NCBI GenBank assembly: GCA_964484065.1
Contig: CAZAEW010000112.1
Location: forward strand, 1 to 9,075
DNA length: 9,075 bases
Direction: 5' to 3'
DNA from: JAEVLT01 sp964484065
Lineage (GTDB): Bacteria; Bacillota; Bacilli; Bacillales; Cytobacillaceae
Made by a program: the position numbers and the translations under genes. The notes below the pieces were generated by a model. It had not been told where the DNA came from and searched no databases. It was given only the letters and a program-made list of their open reading frames with translations. Every line of letters begins with the position of its first letter. The stretch's first letter is position 1. Below are positions 1 through 5,549 of the stretch, piece after piece.

Positions 1-1
1 C

Positions 2-82
2 GATGGTCCGGGTGATATAAGTAGGTTTCATACTCCCGTTGAGAATACTCATACAACGGAGAATAAGGTAAAAGATTTGTAG
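2..82 (+). pseudogene. 3' end of a toxin linker (VENTH motif), stopped by TAG
   Basis: The frame starting at base 2 is open to a TAG at 80-82 and contains HTPVENTHTTENKVKDL. The VENTH word (38-52) recurs as AENTH at 2328-2342 and VENTH at 3858-3872, inside clear pre-toxin linkers. This is therefore the tail of a conserved toxin linker entering from the left. The frame is the same as that of the nuclease tip starting at 86, so one TAG codon separates linker from toxin tip. Either the parent gene was a linker-tip fusion later interrupted, or the tip is a silent cassette that kept a stretch of linker as recombination homology. The part of the gene to the left is not visible. Confidence 0.6.
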
Positions 83-85
83 AGC

Positions 86-580
86 ATGTTTGAAGGCCCC
101 AGATGGAAAAATGAGGGTGAGTTTGATAAGGTTAGAGCGTATAGAGAAAGAGATCTTACAGGATATGATGAAAATTATTTAGTTGATCCTAGGTTAGTTA
201 TTGATATGAATTATAAGGGGAAAGGAAAATCTGGTACTAATGCATCTGGATGGGAAAGAAATGCAAAAAAGTTTTTCAGTACATTGCTTAAAAGTAATCC
301 TGAATTTTGGAGCCAAGAAAATAGGACTTTAATAAAAAGGGGAAGAGTTCCAATCGTTGATCAACAATTTATGAAATATTTTCCACAGTATAAGAAATAT
401 ATAAATGAGCCTATGAGACATCATCACATAGGAGAAGGTGGACAAGCAACTGCTTTACCAGTCAGTTTAGATCCGGGATATGGTGGTATCCATAATGCTG
501 AAAAAGAGTGGGGAATCACAGGAATAGATGATAAAACTGCAGATAGATTAGATACCTTTATTAATGATTCGGGAAGGTGA
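86..580 (+). CDS. HNH/Endo VII-like nuclease toxin tip (orphan cassette)
   Basis: This 164-aa product looks like the C-terminal nuclease tip of a polymorphic toxin, expected to cut nucleic acid in a target cell. Residues 112-114 are a His triplet, followed by GEGGQATALP, then PGYGGIHN with a fourth His at 136. A His cluster plus a downstream His in a GG-I-H-N context is typical of HNH/Endo VII toxin nucleases of the EHHH/HHH type; I cannot choose the exact family. E108 just before the triplet could be part of the metal site. There is no convincing ribosome binding site before the ATG, and the frame is continuous with the linker at 2-82 apart from one TAG. It is probably not translated alone, or is only a fragment. 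The immunity gene follows, starting 4 bases after its stop. Confidence 0.6.
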   Translation: MFEGPRWKNEGEFDKVRAYRERDLTGYDENYLVDPRLVIDMNYKGKGKSGTNASGWERNAKKFFSTLLKSNPEFWSQENRTLIKRGRVPIVDQQFMKYFPQYKKYINEPMRHHHIGEGGQATALPVSLDPGYGGIHNAEKEWGITGIDDKTADRLDTFINDSGR

Positions 581-584
581 GAAT

Positions 585-1133
585 ATGATTTTGCCAGAGG
601 AATTTAAAGAAAAGTGGAATATTAATAAGGACGGTCCACTAATACAATTTGATAATGAATTAATAAATATACCTTTTTCTGATGAAGTTAAAAGATTTTT
701 ATTAATAGGTGGTTTACCTGAAACGCCACCACCTTACTTAGAATTTTTAACTTCTCAATCAATGTTAACACCTGTTGTAAGTAAATTAGGCATGCCAGAG
801 GAATTTCGAGAATATTGGTATTTAGGAACAACTGGTTCTGGTGATCCCGTTTGTATTAAAGAGAATCAAGAGTGTCTTGTGTACCTTGATAACGGAGATA
901 ATTATAAAGAGGTTTTTATTAATTCTACAATAAATCAATTTGCGGATTGTTTATTAAAATATATTAGGATGATTGATGAAGCTGTAAGAATAAATGGCGA
1001 GGATGCTTTTATTGATAATAATATACCTAGACCATTAATTGATTGGTTAATATCTGAACTGGGGAAAATTGACTCTAAATGTATGGATGATGGGAGTTTC
1101 TGGTTTAATGAAGTGGAAAGCTTATCTGAATAA
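585..1133 (+). CDS. SUKH (SMI1/KNR4)-type immunity protein
   Basis: This 182-aa cytoplasmic protein probably binds and neutralises the nuclease encoded just upstream. I place the start at the ATG at 585, because GGGAAGGTGAG (571-581) is a good ribosome binding site for it; an in-frame ATG at 564 would overlap the toxin and has no such site. The fold signature is SUKH-like. Residues 38-54 (FLLIGGLPETPPPYLEF) match the usual FL-x-x-GLP motif. Residues 79-91 (YLGTTGSGDPVCI) match the GSDGxGDP-type strand. Residues 110-126 (VFINSTINQFADCLLKY) match the xxFVNSSLxxFxxCLxxY helix. The arrangement suggests the SUKH-4 or YobK-like branch, which is known to neutralise HNH nucleases; the branch is uncertain. 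The frame is intact although its toxin partner lacks a delivery part. Confidence 0.75.
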   Translation: MILPEEFKEKWNINKDGPLIQFDNELINIPFSDEVKRFLLIGGLPETPPPYLEFLTSQSMLTPVVSKLGMPEEFREYWYLGTTGSGDPVCIKENQECLVYLDNGDNYKEVFINSTINQFADCLLKYIRMIDEAVRINGEDAFIDNNIPRPLIDWLISELGKIDSKCMDDGSFWFNEVESLSE

Positions 1134-1167
1134 CTAAAGGGTAATTAGTGACGGATTCCATTAATTT

Positions 1168-1227
1168 ACAAATCCGAATATTTGTTTGTATTTAAAGGAC
1201 AAAGTCTTGATGACTTTGTCCTTTAAA
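1168..1227. repeat. Hairpin element, copy 1
   Basis: A perfect 16-bp inverted repeat (1191-1206 and 1212-1227) with a 5-base loop is preceded by ACAAATCCGAATATTTG. The whole block recurs at 6796-6852 with a different loop. It lies 35 bases after the SUKH gene stop and could end that transcript, but there is no clean T-run on the + strand after the stem. Its recurrence 5.6 kb away suggests a piece carried along with cassettes. Confidence 0.6.
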
Positions 1228-1237
1228 AATATCTATT

Positions 1238-1344
1238 AATACTGGTGCCAGGCACTTCACGAATAATCTTGTTTCACAAAACTTTTTCACACTAGGAAGC
1301 TGTTCAGACCGTCAGATACTTTGACTTTCTGGATAGCCCCTTTT
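1238..1344. repeat. AATACTGGTGC repeat, copy 1
   Basis: This block begins AATACTGGTGCCAGGCACT and continues CACGAATAATCTTG. It contains GTCAGATACTTTGACTTTC and ends at GGATAGCCCC plus a T-rich run. Copies lie at 3395-3494 and 4142-4207. GTGCCAGGCAC is an 11-base palindrome. The 3' part can fold, with GATAGCCCC near the end pairing with sequence near the middle, and may work as a terminator. TGGTGCCAGGCAC-like palindromes are, to my knowledge, common interspersed repeats in Bacillus genomes (from memory). Confidence 0.7.
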
Positions 1345-1436
1345 GTTATTTATTTTTTTTCAATGCCAAGAAAACAACGCCAAACTGGAAGATTATATCC
1401 CTGATTTCCTTCGGGATGGCTTGGTCAGGGAAGTGA
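1345..1436. other. Remnant segment; 1386-1436 is inverted relative to 3610-3659
   Basis: After a T-rich run, CAATGCCAAGAAAACAACGC also occurs in similar form near 3563-3584 (direct orientation). The next block, 1386-1436, matches the reverse complement of 3610-3659 with about 43 of 51 positions equal by hand alignment. The reading MPRKQRQTG at 1361 weakly recalls the start of REP-associated (Y1) transposases, but too little is left to name it. No gene is supported here. Confidence 0.45.
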
Positions 1437-1520
1437 GAAAACAGGCTCGATATTACTGTAAATGTGACTCCACCAGATGGATGATATTCATCGGTAAAGG
1501 TTGATAAAACAGAGGTAAGT

Positions 1521-2132
1521 TTGGATGATTTGTTTAACGGAGATAATTTTTACGGCAAACAAATGAAGCTGGAGTTTGAAGCTTGGCGAAAGATGTATCC
1601 CGATCAGAAATTTTCTATGAGGGAATACACGAAGAACCAATTAAACACTTATGCTTTTCAATATACTTCCATTCGGGACCAGCCAGAAAACAAGGAATTT
1701 GGGTGGCAAATGGCTATTTTGGGGGCCACCATTATTTCGGCAGGTGTGACCTTATTTTGTCCCCCGGTGGGCTTAGTTTTATTAGGAGCAGTAGGGGTAG
1801 TATCCGGAGCATTAGAATTGTACTCGGCCATCACCGGAAAAGACTGGGCATCCGGCCATGAACTAGGCAAGGGCGAACGAATGTTACGAGGAACATTTGG
1901 AGTATTGGATCTTGTCCCTGGGGTGAGCGGGATTACGAAATTTTGCGGAATAACACCAAAGCTCCTGAAATTTAGTGAACCATTCTTGTTGAAAGCAAAA
2001 AATTTCATTAAAACAACGGCTGATCAGGGCATCAATACGATAAAAACAGCGGCCGACCATGGCATCAATTGGATAAAAGCAACCGCTGATTTGGGCAAAA
2101 ATAAAATAAAAAACCTAGTGGATAAGGCATAA
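1521..2132 (+). CDS. Pre-toxin TG (PT-TG) domain fragment of a polymorphic toxin
   Basis: This 203-aa open segment lies between two in-frame stops of the decayed toxin. A TTG at 1521, with AGAGG at 1511-1515, could start it, but homology continues upstream of the TTG, so this is probably not the native start. Residues 18-60 include FEAWRKMYPDQKF and YTSIRDQPENKEF, the segment that usually precedes the pre-toxin domain in Bacillus secreted toxins (from memory). Residues 62-104 are strongly hydrophobic, with CPPVGLVLLGAVGVV, and probably span or enter a membrane. Residues 105-134 carry the PT-TG signature: AITGKDW, then GERMLRGTFGVLDLVPG. PT-TG joins the delivery part to the variable tip and may help translocation. 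Residues 164-196 are three 11-residue repeats. Base composition is GC-richer here than in the tips. Confidence 0.7.
   Translation: MDDLFNGDNFYGKQMKLEFEAWRKMYPDQKFSMREYTKNQLNTYAFQYTSIRDQPENKEFGWQMAILGATIISAGVTLFCPPVGLVLLGAVGVVSGALELYSAITGKDWASGHELGKGERMLRGTFGVLDLVPGVSGITKFCGITPKLLKFSEPFLLKAKNFIKTTADQGINTIKTAADHGINWIKATADLGKNKIKNLVDKA
2010..2108 (+). repeat. Three tandem 33-base repeats (11-residue helix repeats)
   Basis: Units at 2010-2042, 2043-2075 and 2076-2108 encode KTTADQGINTI, KTAADHGINWI and KATADLGKNKI. The period of 11 with Ile at fixed positions fits an amphipathic, hendecad-type helix. The equivalent region of the 7.8-kb copy (GFKTSVKREVTHIGDMVQEA) lacks this exact triplication, so it may be a local slippage expansion. 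The TAA stop at 2130 follows seven codons later. Confidence 0.7.
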
Positions 2133-2150
2133 CTCGCCGCCTCTTCCCGC

Positions 2151-2705
2151 TTGAAAAGTGCAAAAGCATCTGCACAAAAATTTGCCAATTTTATGAAAAA
2201 TAAGGTTAGAGACGATACAATAGAAGCGGGAAGAGTTGCAGATACAGTAATCACATTTGTAAAAAACACGGTACCATTTGGAAAAAGGGTAGTAGAAATG
2301 TCTACTGGTGAAAAGGTTATTATGCCTGCTGAGAATACGCATGCGGTTGAGAATACATTGAGGAATGGGTTTAGTAAGATTGATGGGGTTAATCTTGATG
2401 GTGGTGGTTCTAAGGCGGTTAGTAAAGCTATAAAAATTGAAGAAATCTCTCCATTGCTAAAAACCGAGCCAGACACAGCATTCTTTTGGTCTGGTAGAAC
2501 CAATGGAATCGGAGGGGCTGATAGGGCAGCAGAAATTGCAAGAGCAAAAGGTGGAGTAACTTTGAAATCAACAATTGCTGATAAGAATATTTATATGCAG
2601 GAATGGGATTTCGGCGACCCTAGTTCAATACAGGCTTGGGAAGACGCTTCCGCTGAGTATGCTAGACAGGTATCAGGTGAAGCCAGAGCTGTTGTAGGAA
2701 AATAA
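2151..2705 (+). CDS. Linker plus NADase/ADP-ribosyl-cyclase-like toxin tip, truncated
   Basis: This open segment of 184 codons lies in the same frame as 1521-2132, separated by one TAA. The TTG at 2151 has no ribosome binding site, and homology begins earlier (ASSRLKSAKA at 2139-2168 matches ASRLKSAEA at 3670-3696), so it is a fragment. Residues 19-85 are the conserved linker: VRDDTIEAGRV, then MPAENTHAVEN and IDGVNLDGG. From about residue 100 the tip begins: FFWSGR at 111-116, GGVTL at 134-138, W163, SAEYARQVSGEARAVVG near the end. This pattern recalls bacterial NAD glycohydrolase/ADP-ribosyl cyclase toxins with a CD38-like fold, which would deplete NAD; recognition is from memory and uncertain. 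The remaining tip (NVELPRL onward, to 2828) is cut off by stops at 2703 and 2727, so the product should be inactive. Confidence 0.6.
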   Translation: MKSAKASAQKFANFMKNKVRDDTIEAGRVADTVITFVKNTVPFGKRVVEMSTGEKVIMPAENTHAVENTLRNGFSKIDGVNLDGGGSKAVSKAIKIEEISPLLKTEPDTAFFWSGRTNGIGGADRAAEIARAKGGVTLKSTIADKNIYMQEWDFGDPSSIQAWEDASAEYARQVSGEARAVVGK

Positions 2706-2834
2706 TTAAGGGAAGGGAATATATGGTAAAATGTGGAGTTACCAAGATTGAAGAATAATCCTAATGTAAATAAAATAACAATTATAGACCCGGAAACGGG
2801 GATAGATACAGTAATTTTTGAAAGGTGATGTATT

Positions 2835-3062
2835 ATGAAGATAACAGGAACAATGTCGTATATCAAGGTTGAGATCGAAGGAAAGATAGTCAAAATTGAA
2901 GGGGAAAAGATAATAGGAGGATTTGTTGCTTTTAAAAATACGATAAAAAATTGGGAACCACCATATGATAATGAAGTCATTGATGATAAATTAAAACAAG
3001 AAATCATAGATAGAGTTACCAATGAAACAAAAGATTCCCATTTGGTAATAACATTCGAATAA
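2835..3062 (+). CDS. Small immunity protein for the upstream tip (Imm74-like)
   Basis: This intact 75-aa cytoplasmic protein has a good site, AAGGTGATG, just before its ATG and begins 6 bases after the last stop of the decayed toxin, the usual toxin-immunity spacing. The sequence alternates strand-like segments (MKITGTMSYIKVEIEGKIVK, IGGFVAF) with an acidic helix (DDKLKQEIIDRVTNE) and ends HLVITFE. From memory this resembles the short Imm74-type immunity proteins that sit behind this FFWSGR-type tip; I cannot confirm the family. It should bind the tip domain and block its active site. The gene has no defect although its toxin has four stops, so it is an orphan immunity gene. The terminator at 3192-3228 closes the unit. 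Confidence 0.65.
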   Translation: MKITGTMSYIKVEIEGKIVKIEGEKIIGGFVAFKNTIKNWEPPYDNEVIDDKLKQEIIDRVTNETKDSHLVITFE

Positions 3063-3191
3063 ACGACTACTAAATTAATGCATTATTAGCTGCATTATAA
3101 TATGCAAGCAGTGATTTGAAGAGAATCAAGGGAAATAACAGTATTATAATAATTCTGTAGTGAGCTAAACCACTATAAAAATTAAAGAGAT

Positions 3192-3228
3192 AATCCAATA
3201 GATGCTAAAGTGTCTATTGGATTTTTTT
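3192..3228 (+). terminator. Rho-independent terminator after the small immunity gene
   Basis: AATCCAATAGA (3192-3202) pairs with TCTATTGGATT (3213-3223) around a 10-base loop, followed by a run of T to 3228. It lies 130 bases after the immunity gene stop. The 3063-3191 stretch between them shows no gene. Confidence 0.85.
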
Positions 3229-3310
3229 CTGTGTCGGTAGAATGAATTGCTTCAAGCTATGTCCTTATATCCAAATCCAGGAATATCAACAGTCTTTGAA
3301 GGGGAACATC

Positions 3311-3380
3311 GGGACAGTTCTTGCGTTTTCCTAATTATTTATTCGATTGAAAAAAATTAGGCGAATGTGAGGATCGTCCC
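3311..3380. repeat. REP-like imperfect palindrome
   Basis: GGGACAGTTCTTGCG...CCTAATT (3311-3336) is an imperfect inverted repeat of 3355-3380, which ends GTCCC; 18 of 26 positions pair by hand. Elements with GGGACAGTTC/GTCCCC ends around an AATTAG core are, from memory, interspersed REP-type repeats of Bacillaceae mobilised by Y1 transposases. It directly precedes copy 2 of the AATACTGGTGC repeat. Confidence 0.6.
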
Positions 3381-3394
3381 CGAGTTTCTTCCAT

Positions 3395-3494
3395 AATACT
3401 GGTGCAAAGGCATTGCACGAATAATCTTGGTTCACAACACTGTTCCACAAAAGGGGCTGTCAGATACTTTGACTTTCTGGATAGTCCCTTTTTA
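3395..3494. repeat. AATACTGGTGC repeat, copy 2
   Basis: This copy reads AATACTGGTGCAAAGGCATTGCACG, then ATAATCTTGGTTCACAACAC, then the foldable block AAAAGGGGCTGTCAGA ... TCTGGATAGTCCCTTTTT (3450-3494). The last part is a good terminator-like hairpin. Its first palindrome is GTGCAA-AGGCA-TTGCAC, whereas copy 1 has GTGCC-A-GGCAC: the bases differ but both can pair. A promoter-like TTGACT (3469) and TATTAT (3493), 18 bases apart, lie within the hairpin and are doubtful. Confidence 0.7.
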
Positions 3495-3669
3495 TTATTT
3501 AATCCGTATTAATTGGCGGTAAGCCCCCCACTGATTATAGTTTCCATTTATTTTCCAAACAAACAATGCCAGAAAACAAAACGAGGTAAAGGTATTGATC
3601 ATAGATTGCTCACTTCCCTAACCGAGCTATTCCGAAGGAATCATGGATATAACCTTCTAAGTATGGAGT
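3495..3669. other. Gene-free remnant with inverted segment 3610-3659
   Basis: No convincing gene is seen. Positions 3563-3584 repeat the CAATGCCA(A)GAAAACAA word of 1360 in direct orientation, while 3610-3659 is the reverse complement of 1386-1436. The inner block has therefore flipped relative to its flank between the two copies. The toxin linker resumes at 3670. Confidence 0.45.
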
Positions 3670-4132
3670 GCATCACGCTTAAAGAGTGCGGAAGCAGTAA
3701 TTAAAAGCAGTTCAAATGCAATGTGATCAATAAGGTAGCGAGAGATACAATAGAGGCGGGAAGAGTTGTAGACAAAGGAGCCACATATATAAAGAATTTG
3801 ATTCTATCACGAAAAAGGTTAGTTGAGACGTCAACTGTTCAAATGGTTTATATGCCTGTCGAGAATACGCATGCGGTTGAGAATAAACTGATAGATAAAT
3901 TTAGTTGAATTGAAGGGATTAATCTTGATGGTGCTAGCTCTAAGGGGGCGGATGAAGCTATAAATACTCTTAAAAGCGCTCTGTTGGAAATGACGTTGAA
4001 TTGTTTACATCAAATATTGAGTTAGCTCAAGAGAATAAGATGAAACAAATGGGTAAAAGTGAGTTTATGAAAGTTGTTTCTAAATCAGAGATTGAAGTAT
4101 TTGAAGAAAAGAAACCAATAATTCTAAATTAA
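3670..4132 (+). pseudogene. Decayed toxin linker and unrecognised tip remnant
   Basis: ASRLKSAEAVIKSSSNAM is read from 3670. A 2-base frameshift near 3718-3724 follows (compare AATGACATGATCAAT at 7948). The linker then continues from 3723 as INKVARDTIEAGRVVDKG ... MPVENTHAVENKLIDKFS, with a TGA at 3906-3908, and runs on in the same frame as IEGINLDGASSKGADEAI. The 3723-3908 stretch alone has a GTG and 61 codons but is clearly an internal piece. A second frame from 3983 gives VGNDVELFTSNIELAQENKM and ends in ...KKPIILN at 4132. I do not recognise it; it may be the end of a toxin tip or of an immunity gene. At least one frameshift, one stop and one frame change make it non-functional. It shares 25 identical bases around VENTH with the 2.3-kb copy. 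Confidence 0.65.
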
Positions 4133-4141
4133 GTTCACAAA

Positions 4142-4207
4142 AATACTGGTGCACAGGCACTGCACGAATAATCTTGTTTCACAATACTGTTCTACACAAG
4201 GGGCTAG
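4142..4207. repeat. AATACTGGTGC repeat, copy 3 (shorter)
   Basis: AATACTGGTGCACAGGCACTGCACG is followed by AATAATCTTGTTTCACAATAC and a CACAAGGGGCT end, after which similarity to copies 1 and 2 stops at about 4207. The palindrome here is GTGCA ... TGCAC. It separates two toxin remnants (3670-4132 and 4235-4458), so it marks a cassette boundary or an insertion. Confidence 0.65.
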
Positions 4208-4234
4208 GTACTATGCCTTCTTTAAAGTTTCACT

Positions 4235-4458
4235 TTAACCGATCTCCCATCGAAGCTAGATTATGGGGTAAATGGAGTATCTAAACCAATTGATGCTCCG
4301 GATAAAATTTATGGCACTATTAAGAATATCGAAAATGATCCTTCTATGTTGATAATTCTAAGGTGGGAGATAGACGGAATATTATAGAAGCAAAAGAAGG
4401 CGAAGTAGCAATGAAATTTGAATTTAATGAAGATCTTGGATGGGTCCCAGTCCATTAG
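4235..4458 (+). pseudogene. Frameshifted C-terminal end of a toxin tip
   Basis: One frame from about 4235 reads ...KLDYGVNGVSKPIDAPDKIY then GTIKNIENDPSM (to 4348). A second frame from 4351 continues DNSKVGDRRNIIEAKEGEV and ends GWVPVH-stop at 4456-4458, so there is one frameshift at 4349-4350. I do not recognise the domain, but a protein ending just before AGGAGGT and a complete downstream gene is the usual toxin-immunity arrangement. The 5' boundary is unclear; sequence like the conserved linker is not visible between the repeat and this fragment. Confidence 0.5.
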
Positions 4459-4473
4459 GAGGTATAATCAAAT

Positions 4474-4956
4474 ATGGGTTTCCATGCAATATATAAAAAT
4501 CAGGTATATAGATTGGATATATCAGCAGATAAATTGGAGATTTTAAGTAATTCAAATGAATCTGTAAAGTATGGATTTAGAGAGTTAAAATTTGAACAAG
4601 GATTTCTCTCAAAGGTAATATATATAAAAGAGGTTGAAATCCAAGATTTAGTGATGGCATACGAATTGAAATACAAGATAATATATAAAGAACGCGAATA
4701 TGTTCCTTGGACAGTTGGAAAGTTTTTATTAAAAACAAATAAAATTTATATAGATACAACTGACGAGCAAGAAGCTAAAAAGTATGGCTTTGAAAAAATA
4801 GAACAGTTTTTATTTAAAAAAGAGGTTCTATTAGACGAGGTAGATGCCCTTATAGAAATGAAAAGTCCAATTTTAAAATTTCAGAATAAAGATGAGGAAT
4901 TTACAAGAATTGAACAAAAGGATATAAGGAGTTATTTAGAAAAATTGATAGAGTAA
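4474..4956 (+). CDS. Probable immunity protein with an internal duplication
   Basis: This intact 160-aa cytoplasmic protein of unrecognised family has an ideal AGGAGGT at 4457-4463, 10 bases before the ATG and overlapping the stop of the toxin remnant. Two halves look alike: AIYKNQVYRLD ... VKYGFREL (residues 5-40) and IIYKEREYVPW ... KKYGFEKI (about 69-111). This suggests a tandem duplication of a small beta-rich unit of about 65-70 residues. The rest is charged, with a C-terminal helix (IEQKDIRSYLEKLIE). There is no signal peptide or membrane segment. Position directly behind a toxin end, low GC (about 28% in 4681-4800) and the good ribosome binding site support an immunity role; binding partner and mechanism are unknown. 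The partner toxin is broken, so it now stands as an orphan. Confidence 0.6.
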   Translation: MGFHAIYKNQVYRLDISADKLEILSNSNESVKYGFRELKFEQGFLSKVIYIKEVEIQDLVMAYELKYKIIYKEREYVPWTVGKFLLKTNKIYIDTTDEQEAKKYGFEKIEQFLFKKEVLLDEVDALIEMKSPILKFQNKDEEFTRIEQKDIRSYLEKLIE

Positions 4957-4991
4957 ATTTTAATTAATTAAATTGTATTGAAGGAAAAAAA

Positions 4992-5549
4992 GTGAACATT
5001 GAAAATTTTAATTGGGATAGTAAGAATCAAAGTGCGAATTGGTCATATAATGGAAAAACTATTAAGAAAAAATATGACAATGCATATTTTGCTTCTCTGA
5101 ACAAACAGAAAAATTTGGTGTATATTGAAGCGGGAGAAAATTACTCTCAAGATCAAATCTATTACCTTTCATTTAATGGAGAACAAATATTTAAAATTGA
5201 TAAGGTGAAAGGTAAAATGAGTTGGCAGCAACAAGACCGACTAGTTGAGGTTAACTGCAAAGGGATTTTAAATGGTCAATATTACATTGAACAGGATATT
5301 GTTGTCGTTATTACAGCAGGAGAACAGGGGGATAAGAAGTTAAAAGGATTCGCTTTAGATGGTACACTATTATTTGTGAAGCAGCCTCCGAAAGATTATA
5401 CCTTTAATTATTTATCAACATTTATGAATCAGCCTTCTGTTGTATGTAATGGAGGAAAAGCAAATGCTGATGCGTTTGAAAGAAGTAGTTGGCATTTTTT
5501 AATCAATACTAAAACAGGTGAGATGTCAAAAGAAAACATGGCATATTGA
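4992..5549 (+). CDS. Unrecognised beta-rich protein, possible second immunity gene
   Basis: This intact 185-aa protein starts at GTG 4992 with AAGGA at 4981-4985, 35 bases after the previous gene, so the two are probably cotranscribed. It has no signal peptide or transmembrane helix. The sequence is rich in aromatic residues and short strands: NWDSKNQSANWSYNGKTI, YYLSFNGEQIFKIDKVKG, GFALDGTLLFVKQPP, and WHFLINTKTGEMSKE at the end. The [F/L]-N/D-G-x-x-[I/L]-F words could be repeated blades of a small beta-propeller-like fold; this is inference. I do not recognise the family. Its place in the immunity slot of a toxin cassette suggests an immunity or accessory role. It could instead be left from another cassette whose toxin was deleted. 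Confidence 0.5.
   Translation: MNIENFNWDSKNQSANWSYNGKTIKKKYDNAYFASLNKQKNLVYIEAGENYSQDQIYYLSFNGEQIFKIDKVKGKMSWQQQDRLVEVNCKGILNGQYYIEQDIVVVITAGEQGDKKLKGFALDGTLLFVKQPPKDYTFNYLSTFMNQPSVVCNGGKANADAFERSSWHFLINTKTGEMSKENMAY

Larger units (their letters stand above)
1437..2828 (+). pseudogene. Polymorphic toxin 3' half (PT-TG, linker, tip) with four in-frame stops
   Basis: One reading frame runs from 1437 to the TGA at 2826-2828 with no frameshift, but is cut by TGA 1482-1484, TAA 2130-2132, TAA 2703-2705 and TAA 2727-2729. In order it encodes ENRLDITVNVTPPDG (matching QLGVTVNVPSTDG at 5983-6022), a pre-toxin domain with a membrane-like hydrophobic stretch and the PT-TG motif, an 11-residue-repeat helix, a linker with AENTH, and a tip ending NVELPRLKNNPNVNKI and IDPETGIDTVIFER. 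The reading continues sensibly across each stop: DG-stop-YSSVKV aligns with DGLYTSVNV of the 5.9-kb copy, placing the first stop at a Leu codon. This is a decayed toxin missing its delivery N-terminus, not separate genes by design. Its immunity gene follows 6 bases downstream. Confidence 0.75.

Noticed and set aside
1583..1861. Second + strand frame inside the PT-TG segment
   Set aside because: The overlapping frame at 1521-2132 shows the PT-TG motif and hydrophobic core; this one shows nothing.
2024..2503. Long open frame on the minus strand (159 codons)
   Set aside because: It lies antisense to the well-supported toxin linker and tip and has no start site; its openness reflects the codon use of the + strand frame.
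1482..2729. Stop-codon reassignment or programmed readthrough as the explanation for in-frame stops
   Set aside because: All three stop codons occur within toxin frames, yet immunity genes end at the same codons with normal lengths; ordinary inactivation is simpler.
2591..3022. Minus-strand open frame (143 codons)
   Set aside because: It covers the toxin tip end and the small immunity gene, both supported on the + strand.
3469..3498. Promoter TTGACT-18-TATTAT
   Set aside because: It lies inside a terminator-like hairpin, and only a pseudogene follows; the match may be chance in AT-rich DNA.
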